From positions 35,427,866 through 35,491,865 of the forward strand of contig CM076261.1 in NCBI GenBank assembly GCA_038380795.1: 64,000 nt of DNA, written 5' to 3'. The stretch comes from Pyrocephalus nanus. Its lineage: Eukaryota > Chordata > Aves > Passeriformes > Tyrannidae. This document shows positions 1 to 12,190 of this stretch, piece by piece. The translations under genes and the position numbers were made by a program. The stretch's first letter is position 1. Each line of letters starts with the position of its first letter. The notes under the pieces were generated by a model. The model saw only the letters and a program-made list of their open reading frames with translations, had not been told where the DNA came from and ran no database searches.

Positions 1-1990
1 TAAACATATTGCTACAGGAAAAGATCAGTAGTGCTACCTGACATAACATTTTCTTTTTGTTTTCTGAACTTTTTTCACTCTATAAGTTATGGTTTGTTTT
101 GCTGAATATATTGTACATACATATCAGAGAGTCAGTCTTACTGTCAGTTGCTCAGGTATAATTGACAGCTGAAATGTACCCAAACAAAGTTTAGTTACAG
201 CTTATTATTTTAGCAATTAGTCCACAGCTTTTCTCTACGTTTCTGGTTGTAAGATGTAATAGCAATTGTCAATGTATTTATTGTCATGACGGCTATAGTT
301 GAGAAGGTGCTCATTGGCTTTAAGTTTCAGTAGCTTATAACTTTGAAGGAGTTTTACCCTCTAGGTTGGCATTTTATGTCCTCGTTGTTTTGCAGCTAAG
401 GTTGCTCAAAATTGTGATGTGTTAGAGTACCGTATCGCTTAGATTTTCATTAGCTTACGTACTTTAAAGCCTTTCCTCCCTATAAACTCATAAACAGTAG
501 CATATAAAAGATATTACCTTTGCTATAGTTTTAGCCTCTGATAGATAAAATGTTTTTTCTACAAGTAGAAATACTAGAGTTAAAGAAGAGAGGATGGTTA
601 TAATGCATTTATTAGACGAATGATTATAGTAGAATGAGAAAAGAAAAAAGTATTCAAATAAAATCACAGAAAGAGGAGCAAACAGAAAAAAATCAACTCC
701 TGTTACTGGGGTTATAAAAACTAAGGAAAAGCAGGCTGACAATACAGCCATTTTAAATCTTTCTCTGATAGAGTACCCAGATGAACAATTAAGTGTACAC
801 ATACTGAATCATCATGATTGGTACAAGGTGTGAGGAAGGGAGCCAAAAGTGTGAAAGCAAGAAAGCAAACGGGAGACTTTCACTGTGTTAAATCATATGA
901 CTCCCACTGCTTTCTATTCATGCTCTCTCTCGTCAGCTGTAATGGATACATTTTGGAAAAATTAATATAAGCTCGAAAGTGCTCACAACTCTATTTTAAA
1001 TTTGGGGAAACAAATCAGATACAAGTAAGTAACTGAATTTTTCTGAATTCTCCCTGAATCTGAAAAACTCCTTTAAAGTCTTTGTCTCATCCCATAAGCA
1101 TTTTATTTCCCAAGTTTTTAGCAGAAAAACTTTCTGCGTGCTTAGTTAGCCTTTCAAAAGTGCAAGGTCTTGGCAGTGGGAATCAGTGCACTTCCTTTAT
1201 TTTTCATTTTTTTATTTATTTATTATACAGGTCAGTACAATGAGCTTTCAAAGTGTGTAAGAGAAAGGGAGAAAAATGTTTTTAGCCTACAGCCACATGT
1301 TAAGCAAGATGATGTTCAGAGAGGAGGAAGATGAAGTTAGGAATCCCCACAGGTTAAGAGGAGGGACTGAGCCTAGATGTTTTCTGTATTTGAGGAGAGA
1401 AATTCAACAAACTTTTTCTAAGTTTTAAAAACATAAGCTAATGAAAAAGCTGATCAGAATCTAATTCTGGGATCAGATTTTGGAATATTAATCTCAAGGG
1501 GAGCTGAAGTACTGACCTTCTCAAAGAGGTAGTTTTGGAGACAATTTTTCCTTCTGTGCTCTTTCTTATATTAATGACACAATATCCTAGAACTGTTTAA
1601 TACCTTTGATCTCTCTAATTCTTCCCAGTTATTACATAGATTTTTGATACTCCATTCAGAACACTGACTAGGCTTTAAGCCAAAGCTTAGAAAGAAGTTT
1701 ATTTTTGTACATTGTAAATATACAATCCCAATCCAATTTTTAATGGTCTTTTGAATTTCTAGAAATGGTTTTTATCTAGCTCTTATGTTACTTGTATTTA
1801 AAGAAATGTTAGGAATTCGTCCCTGAAAGTCTGACTTCCTCCTTTCTGCTCAGTCTGACCTTGAATTTAAATGTTACATTTTCTCATGAGCATATCTAGA
1901 AACAATTTAGCTTGTGAAGTTTTGTGAAGTTTAAGAAATCAAACCTTTGTTCCAAAGGTATTCTAACAGATGCTGCTGACTCTGTTTTAA
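1..1990. other. AT-rich unique sequence, no gene seen
   Basis: No recognisable repeat, exon or RNA gene. The only sizeable open frame is 104 codons on the minus strand (488-802). It is hydrophobic, Phe/Leu/Ser-rich and without a recognisable motif, as expected for a chance frame in AT-rich DNA. Short T-rich runs lie near 1198-1230. Confidence 0.6.
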
Positions 1991-2440
1991 CTCAGCTAGA
2001 CTCCAGCTGATTCCTTCTGTCATTTTTAATGTCTCCCTGGAATCCCCTGCAAGATGAAGGAAACAGCCAAGTGACAGCAATTTTTGTGACAGTCAGTAGC
2101 CAGAAAACAGATGTCAGGTGAAACCTCTTCACTGTGTTCTCAGAAACTTCTCGCTGTGAAATGCGTCTTCTGACTACGCTCTTCCAATTCATGGCAACAG
2201 AACCTGTTCAAGGTTAAAAGGTACATATCTATAAGTCGCAGTTTGTTCTTGGCTTTGGCTCTGTACAAGAGGTAAATACCAGATGCTACAGCCTTATGAT
2301 GCTGCACATGAAAATCTAGCATGGTATGGTATGCAGCATCAAAAGGTAATTCGTATGGCTGCACACAGAACAGAGCCACCTTCTTATCACTGAGAGGTAC
2401 AGCATCTGTTTTGCAGGTCAATGTTCAATTCCATGTTTCC
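1991..2440 (-). other. Unassigned block with a 93-codon minus-strand open frame
   Basis: This block is GC-richer than its surroundings. The minus strand is open from 2421 to 2140, with balanced amino-acid composition: it includes ALFCVQPYELPFD and SGIYLLYRAKAKNKLRLID. A second frame, 2192-1992, overlaps its end, which could reflect a frameshifted relic. I do not recognise the family. A 9-bp inverted repeat (2298-2306 against 2332-2340) sits inside it. It could be an old retrocopy, an unknown repeat, a lone exon or chance; no acceptor and donor pair frames it convincingly. Confidence 0.2.
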
Positions 2441-5010
2441 TTTTTGACACTGAATATTTTCCTTACCTTTTAGAGAGTGCCCTTTTTGCTTTGTTTTGCT
2501 TTTAGAAAAAAAAATAATTGTAAAACTCTTTTGGAGCTAAAATCTAAAAGTAAAAACAAAAAAAGGAGTAGTAAGGTTCAAGGACTTGCCACCCATCCCC
2601 GAGTTCAAGTCCATATTCCAAAAAAAATCTGGTGGCTTAGAATTAAATCATAAAAATAGAGTAGGGAAGAAATTTCAGATTGTACTAGACAATGTCTATT
2701 AAATTTAGTTTCTTTACCAAATCCTTGAGAAAATTTGTACTTTTTATTAAATATTGGTTTCAGGCTTGAGACACTATTCATAATAATTTTGGTCTGGTAT
2801 AAAATTAAAGGTGTCTGATGGCTGCTATTTCCTAGCAATCAACCACTTGTCATTACATTTTATCACAGCTTGAATGCTGAACTGTATCCTAGTTTTGGCT
2901 GTTAATGTGGAAATTCTTTCTTTGTTAATGTTACATGAACAAAGGATAATTCCTCCTTGTACTGATAAATGTTTTTCTCTGTGATGACATCTGCCAGGTT
3001 TGTCATGAATGGACTTCATATTTTAACACTGGACAGCTGGAAATGGTGGCCTGCCTGCATCCCCACAAGACCCTTGTATTGTCAGCCATATCTGGCAACA
3101 TTTTCTTTTAATATTTTGAAGCACTATAAATCTATATAATTTCATTATATGTTCAAATCTCATGTATTATTAACTTTCATTGCATTCATTATCTGTCTGA
3201 ATATTGTATCCAAATCAACCCTTCAGTAAAAAAAGGGGAGAAGATTTGACACACTGGAGGTGATGTTTTCTTGTAGGTTTTAATTTTGCTCACATGCATT
3301 TTATCAATTTTACAAATAAAACTGAATGTTATTCTCCTACATTTATCTACAATAAGGACTTTCATCGCAGTTTCAGTTTTATCAAGCATATTTTCTGTGT
3401 GATTCACAGAATTGTAGTAAATATGTAAAAATCTATTCTGTGTGGAGATTGGAAGAGAATGATTGCAATTATTGGAAGGAATGAGAAAAAGAGAAGCATG
3501 TTTAAGAATGGCAGGGGGAGACAATGCCCAAAGCAGCAGGTCATCAAGATTAAAAGTTGGCACATAACACCAAAACACTTATGGAAAACACAAGACTGCT
3601 TCCAGTTGATGAAAATCAAGGTCAGACTTTCACACGGGATATCCTAAGATATTGGTGGAAAGGAAAAAGACACAGCCAGAGCCCAGACTATGTCCTCTGT
3701 CCCTGGGAAGGAAAAAAAGAGAAATTCAAATGTCTCTGAAAAGTAACACAGGGTGGAAAGGAGATCATGATCACTGTGAGCACCTCAAGGGCATACCCGA
3801 ATTCAGCATGATAGCCAGTCTGAGAAGAAACTACAAAATATGCGTTGGACTAGGGTGATCTACAAATATGACTTTGCTCGGAGTTCCAACCAGAGGTCTT
3901 GGAGATAGGTATGTGTTAGCCTAGGCAGGTGAATGTGAAGGTAATCGGTTTTCTTTTTTAAGATCCAGCTCACTTTCCACAGGGTCATTTTCCTCAATTT
4001 GTTGGTGGCAAATGTGAAATGCTGAAAAGTGTGTAGTTGAGTTTGGTGAGTGTTTTAAGAGGATAAATCCCATTTGAATCCTTATAGCCTCTTAGCTATT
4101 GCTAGGAACAACAGTAGGGTCTACAGGATGAGGGCTGCTCCTACCTGAAAGACACAAATGTACAATATGAATAGAGAATGATAATTTGGTTTATGTCTAT
4201 GTTCGCCTTAAACATCAGTAAAGACAGACTCCTTAAAATGAAATAAAAGCATTATCCTTTTGCATTAAAGTATCTTTTCTTTCATTTAGAACTGAAGACT
4301 TTATTTTATACATTACTGAGGCCTTATTGTAAGAAGGCAGCTAATTTAGGTTTACAGCTTCTGACTCTTTTTAGATCTTAACCTGTTGAAAAGGAAGCAG
4401 CTTGACTATCCTTTTTGAATTGTTATCTCATGAAAAATTATGTGTGGGAGCTGCTAATGTACTGAGAAAAATCTATTGCTGATATCCTCAGCACCTCAGT
4501 ATCTAGTTGACAGTTTTGCACTTTTCCTACAGTTCCCATTTTATTCACAATAGCTACGTCATTATTTTTCTGACCTCTAGTATTTTATCTGTTGTAAATT
4601 CCTTTATTCATTTTTATCTTTCATCTTTAGAACTTCATGTTTTATTTCTCTAATCCTCAGTAATATTTTGCCATTGCCACATCATGTAGTCATTTATTCT
4701 TTACTATGAATAACCTTACAGTTTCATTGTGGCAGGCCTGTGGAGATGCATCCCTTGCAATTACACCCTTCTTGTAGAGAGATAGCTGTCCCTCTCAGGC
4801 AAAATGTACAAAAGATTCTAATATAAATATAATGTGATACATATTTTAATTTGTCTTTGAGCTCAATAGGGGCCTTTAAATATATCCTTTATATAAAAAC
4901 CAATGGTACTAGACAGTTCAATTGACTATTGAAGATGATAGTGATACCTTGGAGTTTTGATGTTTTGATTTTTTTAATTTTTGTAGATCTTAGAAGTAGT
5001 TATGTAGTAA
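2441..5010. other. AT-rich unique sequence, no gene seen
   Basis: No repeat or gene recognised. Several overlapping frames of 60-129 codons (3189-3858, both strands) lie over each other and show no domain. The stretch 3440-3900 is purine-rich on the plus strand, which explains the run of Lys/Arg-rich frames. Confidence 0.55.
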
Positions 5011-5502
5011 ATGTAGATTTTAGAGTAGCAGCAATATTTTCCCTTTACCCTTAACACACCAGCTCAAACCCCTGTTACCCATTCCCATATCAATTCCCTA
5101 AATTCCTTAGCCTATTTAGTCTCTTTTTCAAGGCAGAATGGTAGAAGAACATCTTAACCCTATGGAACAAGATATAGCCTAGACCCAACAACCTTCAGGC
5201 CTAGAATTCTGGAAAGCCTCCAAGGACATTACGTGCTCTGAGGAAGATGAAGATGAAGAAGAGGGGATCCCAAAACGCCCCCAGACCCAATTTCCAAGAG
5301 GCGTGGTGGGGGCAGAACCTGGGTGGTGGCTGGATGGGATTGGGTGAAAATCATTATAAAAACTGTGAACATCTTGATTTCGGGAGCACGCTGGTGGTAT
5401 TCCAGAAAGCCTGGGGGCTCATTAAAACCTTTGTATCCTTATCTTATCTCCTACCTAATTTGACTTGGAGACTTTTTTTCCCCCACAGCCATTTAGGCAA
5501 CA
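5011..5502 (+). mobile_element. Solo LTR of an avian endogenous retrovirus (class not assigned)
   Basis: I recognise the text from roughly 5040 to 5502 as an LTR type seen in avian genomes. It contains a purine-rich GAAGATGAAGATGAAGAAG stretch (5243-5261), a TATA-like ATTATAAAAA (about 5353-5362), an ATTAAA polyadenylation-type signal (about 5421) and a conserved end at GCCATTTAGGCAACA. Promoter before poly(A) signal gives plus orientation. No gag, pol or env sequence adjoins it, so it is probably a solo LTR left by LTR-LTR recombination. The 5' edge is uncertain: two near-identical TGTAGAT starts lie at 4982 and 5012, and I could not find a clean target-site duplication. The 98-codon frame inside it (5247-5543) is not a gene. 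Confidence 0.75.
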
Positions 5503-6790
5503 ATAGTCTGGCATGCATACTTATTTCAGTTTTAGGCAGCTGAATTCTTGTAAGCAGCAAAAGAATTGGATAGGCATGGTTATCTACTATTGAACTGATC
5601 TATTTACCAAAAATATTGATTCTAATCTCTCAGGGCCTGTAGTTTCCTTCCCTGCAGTGAAATCATGCTTTTTGCCTCTAGCTCTCCTCAGATTAGGGGC
5701 CAGGGAGCATCAGGATCTTCAAACCATGCCAGGAAGAATGCTATATAGCTGCCAGACCTTGAACTACAACTCTGAGAGCAAATAACTGAGCTAATCCAGA
5801 AGGGAGGCATAAACCCCACTGAAGCTGGTGGAACTGCTCAAAAGTGGTGATGCCACACCACAGGATACTGGCACAACTATCCCAGCACAGTAAAAGCTTG
5901 AATAGAACAGGTCCAAATGAAAGATGCACCTTCGCATATATGAGACTTTAGGAAGTGCATAGGGCCCCTCTCTGTGTCTGCAGGGGTCCTTGCCTGCAGA
6001 ATGTGAGTGCTGGTTGAGGAGCTACTACCAGGTGAAGGATCCATGCGTGGAGGTGATCAGACTGTGAAGAACAAGGAAATGTGAAAGACTGACAGAATCT
6101 TTGCTGAGGCCCTACATAGACAAGGCTGAAAGCTTAGCTCCACAGGAGGTTGCAGCCAGTGTTTCTGCTCAGCTGAATTGCAAGCTGTAAGACTAGGGTC
6201 TTTGACTGCTGTCACTGAAGGCTTCTCCTCCCCTGTAGGTTTGAAACTGCAGAGTATGTATACAGCATCCTGATAGCAAGCAAAGGGCAGAAAGTAATTT
6301 CTTGAGATGTATAAGAGCCAACTGTGAGCTTGAATCATGGTTCTGCACCAAGAGGAAGCAGCAGGAGATAGCAGTGGGAAAACTCCTTGCAAGGGACAGA
6401 AATCCATGCTGACTTTCTCAAAGGTGGTTTATTTCTTACAAGGCAGTCAGACATGGGAAGCTGCAGAGAGAGTGAGGCTTGTTCAGTACTTGGTTGACAT
6501 GGACATCAAGGATGCTGTTAGAAGGAGATCTTAGGTATATCAAAAGTGTTCATGCTGCTCTGTGAGCAAGTGTCAGGGACATCAGGAACTCTGCTAGCGT
6601 CTCCAGTCAGTTTGTGAAGGAACACATGGATCCTGAGTCACAACCTTTTTACAGTTATTGTTGTCTCTGTGGGGATCCAGTGCTAGGGATAGATAGGATA
6701 CACCTGTTACATCTGATACACCTGTGTGGAGCAGGAGTGGTTTTGTCGGTAGAATGACCAACCTGCTGAGAAGAGCTTTAAGCAAAGAGT
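5503..6790. other. GC-richer unassigned sequence, possibly the 5' part of the adjacent CR1
   Basis: About 1.3 kb is noticeably GC-richer than the window background and contains scattered broken frames on both strands (5741-6785). It runs directly into the recognisable CR1 endonuclease remains downstream. Its last part, around 6760-6820 (a CTGCTGAGAAGAGCTTTAAG-type phrase), resembles the CR1 segment just before ORF2. It could therefore be the decayed ORF1 or 5' portion of that LINE, but I cannot recognise ORF1 residues. Confidence 0.35.
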
Positions 6791-8757
6791 GATGCCAGAG
6801 GGTGAATACAACAAGCAGTTAAATGTGGTAACAATGAATGGAATGTCAAGCAGAGGCATCTAAGGAAAGAAAGGATGATGAGACACCAGCCTCAGCTGTG
6901 TGTACAAAAAATGAATACAGCCTTAGAAACAAGGAGGAGGAGGAAAAGATCCATGAGCAATTACAAAACTACAGTGTTGTTGGAGTAACTGAGATGTCTA
7001 AGAACAGCTTGCACAAATGGAGTACTGGAGTGAATGGAAACAAGCTCTTCAGAAAAAGCAAGGAAAACAGGGAAGATTGCCCTCTATGGTCAAGAGCAAC
7101 TTGGATGCATGAACTCTTTTGTGCAATGGACAAGGAGCTCATTAACAGCTTATGTTCAGAAACCAAGGAGAGGCCGGCAAGGGTGATAACATGATGGAAT
7201 TATGTCTCAGACCACCACATCAGAGTGCAGAAGTGTGCAAAGACTTCTTTAAATTACATAAGAAAATCCTGGGATCACAAATCTTTGCTCTTGGAGGGCT
7301 TGAATGTCTCTGACATCTGCTGGAAGGGCAACGCAGTGGAGACTTCTGGAGGGTGTTGTGGATAGTTTACTAATAAAGGTAGTGAAGAGGCCAAACAGAG
7401 GTAACACACATCTGGGTCTGCTATTCACTGCATGGCAAAAGCCATTTGGATTGGGCAACAAATCCCATTTTTTTCTGTAGTGACCATGAAACTGAAGTGA
7501 CTGAAGCTAAAGATACTGAAAGAGGAGCATTCCGGGCATTAGATAAGCAGACTACAGCTTGTTCAAGGAATGGACAGATCATTTAGTCCAAGCTTTTTTC
7601 TCTCAAAAGAGAGCATAGATGAGTTTATCTAGAGTATGTAGTAGTTTAGTACATAAAAATAGATGGTATCTAGCTCAACTTCAGAAAACCTTTTGACCCT
7701 CACTCCTATTATCTCTCAATAGGCAGATATCTAACTGGCTAAGCACTAGCTCCATGGTTGGGCTCAGAGGCCTGTAGTTAATGCATTAAAATCTACTTGG
7801 AGACCTGTGATAAGTGGTGGAGGTCTGTAAGAAATGGAGTGCTGCAGGGATCTAAACTGGGACATGACCTGTTTAACTGCTTTATCAATGATCTGGAGGA
7901 GGTAATGAAGGATATTTTTCCAGTTTTTTAGGTGACAGTACTTTAGCAGGGAAAGTCAACATGAAGAAAATAAGAGCTACAATCCAGAGACTGCATTAAT
8001 GGGCAGAAAAGCCTCATGAAATGCAACAATGACAAATATCAAGTGCTGTCCCTGAGCAGGAAGCACCAATGCAAAGAAACAGGCTGGGGCCTGTGTGATT
8101 AGGGGCACCTCTGCAGGAAAGACCTGAGAGCCCTGGCAAACACAAGCTGATCATAAGCAAGCAGTATATCTCAGCTACAGAGATGGCCAACAGCACCCCA
8201 GGAAGTAGTCATGGGGACAAAGCCAGGACACTGAAAGGAGGGTATATTCCCCTCTGATCAGCATTCATGAGATCCCCTCTGAATACTCTGCTCAGTTTTG
8301 GGGCCCTCTGGTATAGGAAGGGCCAACTGGACAGTAAGACCAGTGGAGGGTCAAACTAGTCAGAGCTGGAGGACTGACCTGTGAGGTCAGAGAATAGCGT
8401 TTGTTCAGCTGGAGAGTGACCGCTTCAGCAACCCAGTACAGCTTCCCCCTACCCCAGAAGAGGTAAGCAAGAAAATGAAAACAGGCTCTTTCAGCAGTGC
8501 ATGGTGGGAAGATGAGCCAAAAAACCCTAAGTTGAAACATGAGTTTTATTTAGCATATAAGGAAAACTTTCTCACCCTGAGAATAGCCAACCATCAGAAA
8601 TGGCTGCCTGGAGGCCTTGCAGTTTCCGTCTTCAAGGTTTGCAAAAGCCAACTAGAAAAAACCCTGAGCAACCTGATATGACCTCTTGTTTTGAGTAGGA
8701 AACTGGATTACTGATCTCCTGAGATCCATTTCAGCTGGAATTATTCTGGGATTCAAA
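6791..8757 (+). mobile_element. Old CR1 LINE, internally deleted, ORF2 endonuclease and late RT remains
   Basis: CR1 non-LTR retrotransposon on the plus strand. The frame at 6900-7190 keeps the start of the ORF2 apurinic endonuclease: NKEEEEKIHEQLQNYSVVGV followed by TEM, then GNKLFRKSKENRED. Near 7290 the strand reads EGLNVSDICWKGNA, where family members have a GDFN-type motif, so the catalytic Asp is gone. After about 7600 the text jumps to late reverse transcriptase: LNFRKPFD near 7671 and LFNCFINDLEE near 7868. The central RT is therefore missing. The FADD active-site region near 7921-7945 is interrupted by a stop (TGA). The remainder follows the CR1 3' end to about 8757, ending in a GAATTATTCTGGGATTC-like tail. 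Many stops and indels make it a dead, old copy. Confidence 0.9.
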
Positions 8758-11700
8758 ATACCTAGTAAACCGACCTACTGGATGACATATCCTGTCATCT
8801 GTGTTCTGATGCAGTCAGCAGAGCAGTCACCAGCACAGCAATGATCACCATTTTGCTGTTCTTACGATTATTTTGCATTAGGGATGTGATGGATCCATTT
8901 TATTTGGAAGATCAAAAGAAAAACTGAAAAGCTATTCTTTGATGAATACACGTATGAATAATAAATGTTCTCAGGATGTTAAGTTGCGCTACAGCACAGA
9001 GATTTGGCAAGTGGCTAACAAGCTAAAATGGCTAATGCTGCTGACTTGGTAGCCAGAACAACATGCTATGGTAAATGCAACACTATGTTCACCTTGCAAC
9101 TAATGAAATACTTTCAATTACTTCAGTAATGTAAGAGAAATCGGTAATTGTTTTTTGTCACCTTTAAGTTTCATCTCAGATTTCATTGCAAGTCTTGCTG
9201 AATATAATTATTTAGTTAATCTTCTCTTTTGAAAAAAAACACCCCACTGTGTAAAAAGAAAACAACCCCCCCCTTCTAGATCTGCTTTCATTCTAACAAA
9301 CACACATACTGTGGCTCATGGATAAACTACAATGCTCACTGATTACAAAGCTGGATGAAACAAAGGGAGACCATGCGTCTTTACACTGTGTCTTTCTAAG
9401 GGCTGTTTTTGAAAAATTATTGTGGTGGGTATTCACAACTGGAACACTGTTTTTCTTTGAAAAGACATGGAGGAGAGTAAAACAAATCAGTACTGAATTC
9501 TCTTCTGGAAAATTGCCAGAAGTGGTGTCTTGACACTTCTCTAGACTATGGGTATGTTGCTTGTTATCATCCTCCACAGAGCTTCAAAGACTTGGATTAT
9601 AAACCATAATGTATTTTCTTCCTTTATGAGCCACCAGCATTTACATTAGCAAGCTTTTCTCTGAACTTATGAATTCCTTTAAAAGTCAGAGTTCAGAATC
9701 ACCATTAACTGATAAAAAACCCACAGAATACCAGGGGGTTGACATAGAACTGATAGTGGCAGCACTGATTTTCATTTTGTAGATATGTTTACATTTTGAT
9801 ACTGATGTAAGGACCTGAATGAGTGCACAAAATTGTTTATGCAATATTGATTGAAAATACTTAAATTTGTATTAAATATGGAGTTTTGTTCAAATTAAAG
9901 AATGTGTTGGTGTCAAGCTTAAAATAGGAATCTGGCACTTGTAGATTGTCTACAAATTGTAATTTAAACTTTAGCAGGTCTTAAGGTTTTTGCATTTCTA
10001 TCTGTGCTTTACAGTGTACTTTTAAAATATAAAATGTTTTGCTCCATGAGGTTATTGAATGAAGATCCATTTATAAATGTAATGGATTTTTAATTTGGAG
10101 GATGGTGTTTGTTTTTTTTTGAGACAGATTTTATTTACTGACATGTTCTTCACTGACATCTACTAGCAAATAAATTCTTCATTTCAGAAATTTCTACTAG
10201 ATTATTTGGGCTATTGATGCAAAAAAGACTGAATTCTTTTCAGTTGTGGAATTAACAATAGCTTGTTTACTTACTTACATCTTGTGCAGAATTAAGTACT
10301 CTTAAAAGCTATACTCCAGCTGTCCTGGAATTAGTTCAGCATTTCTTTTTGGAAATTTAAATTGTTCTGTTTCAAAAGAAATTTAATTTCTTAGACATTT
10401 ATTTAAAATGTAGACCCATGTATAAAACCATCTATGCACTAGTGCCCTTGAGTTTCAGTTTTCTGTAACCTGGCTGTGCACAGATAGTATGCACATTTTC
10501 GAGGTTGCCAAGATATACAAATTGGCAAAATGTTCAGCACTAGCTTTAACATTTAATAGAAGCATTGCATGACTAATGAGAGTAGGGGAACAGTGCTAAA
10601 AGTAGAGATTAGCACCAAGAGAGACAGAAGAGAACTGTTTCTTGGCAACAGGACCAGAATCAGTGGTATGTTAGCTGGAATTTCTGCAGATGAAATTTCA
10701 GAGGTACTCTTTAAGCTGTCTGTTGAAGGTAAAACAGGATTTGTTTACATCTTGTAGCAAAGTTAATGGCAAATTCAGCATGTTTTACAACTTTAATTCT
10801 TTCTCATTTGGAAATCAGTCCAACAGAACCATGAACTTTCTATCATTCATCAAAGGAGTCAAGATAATAATATGGCCACAGTCCACTCAAACGATTGATT
10901 TTTCTGAAATGTGATTGTATGTTTTAAGAGAAAAAAGTTCTATTTATGGTTTTCCAAATCTTTAAGGCATATAGTCAGATTTTAAAAAATGGAGATTTAT
11001 ATTTAGGCTCTGTTTTGTGTTCTTTGTTCTTTTCTCAAAAAAACCTATTTTGAGTGGTGGAATAATAGGACCAAAATATTATACCTTTTGAGTACCAGTC
11101 CAGCACTGGAAATTTTGTTGAGCGTATTGAGCCTCCCAAAGACTACAAGGAAGACTATAAAACTTGTATTTAATACTGCAGTTTCATGGCTGGAAAAAAC
11201 ATCAATCAGAACAAAACCATTCATGAGAGATCTGATGAATATGGATACAATTTAAATTTTTTTCCAAAATCCTAGTATTCAGAAAAGAATATGTTGACTT
11301 TTAATTTGATTTTTAAAAATCTGAATGGGTAAGAACAATTATTTTTGAGGAAAAAATGTTCATATATTTATTAAATAATCTATTTTTGTAGAACCTGAGC
11401 ATTCTTTCTTACCACACATCTCAAACAATCCTATGGTAGTGGGACCAAGGGAAATGAAACTTTTCTGACATAACAAAACCAGAAAAAGCATGGAGGAAAC
11501 CCTTCCAAAATTACTGTTAATTAAACCCCAACCTCTTCTGGCTTCCTTTTTAAAGGAATACTACAACATAAAGAAGCTTCTTGAGATATTACTGCCCTAG
11601 AAAACTATCTAAAAATAAACAAAGAACAATTAAAACTAGTTGTTGCTGTCATTAAAGCTCTGAAAACTGATTCAGTTCACACTACTTGCAAGAAAATGTG

Positions 11701-12090
11701 TACCAAATTAGTATGTAACCAGTTGCAATTTGAATCAATTTAATCCATCTCTCAAGATAACAATTCTGCTTAAAAATCAGTTTCACCTGCTAAGGTCATT
11801 AATGAGGTGAATCTCATAATTATTCATTAGATATGATTCACCATATTCCATAAGAACTCTTATAACATTAAATGGGTGATTAGACTCCACTGAAAGATAT
11901 TACCTGTGAAAGAATCATTGTGATTCATTTCCCTTTCTATCTCTTCATTATGCCTTCTGTCCACTAATATATCTATGAGGCTACCCTCTTTCTTAATTTC
12001 TCCTTCATTGTGCAGTACATACAGTATGCTGAAAGGAACACCATTCCAAACCAGTGAAAAGACAATAAAAGCTTTCTCTCTTCATTAACC
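8758..12090. other. AT-rich unique sequence with a homeodomain-site-rich block
   Basis: No gene or recognised transposon. A short C run sits at 9267-9274. Frames of 60-94 codons at 9293-9577 and 10569-10914 overlap on opposite strands or in other phases and have no domain. The part 11640-11940 is rich in TAAT-core sites and is treated under findings as a possible conserved regulatory block. Confidence 0.5.
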
Positions 12091-12190
12091 AAGACCAAAA
12101 AAAACCCCACAAAAACAAACAAACTAAAACCACACACACAAAAACAAACACAAAAAAAAAAAAAAAAAAAAAAATCAAACAACCCAACAC
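12091..12190. repeat. A/C-rich low-complexity tract with 23-nt A run
   Basis: Strand-asymmetric tract of A with interspersed C (CAAAAACAAACAAAC, CACACACA), including an uninterrupted run of 23 A at 12152-12174. Read on the minus strand it is the same T/G-rich type found at 17.6, 33.5, 40.9 and 52.9 kb. It produces spurious Phe-rich minus-strand frames (11973-12209). Confidence 0.9.

Noticed and set aside
5247..5543. 98-codon frame
   Set aside because: Lies within the solo LTR; no retroviral or host protein similarity recognised.
6838..7194. 118-codon frame as a host gene
   Set aside because: Its residues follow the start of the CR1 ORF2 endonuclease, so it belongs to the dead LINE.
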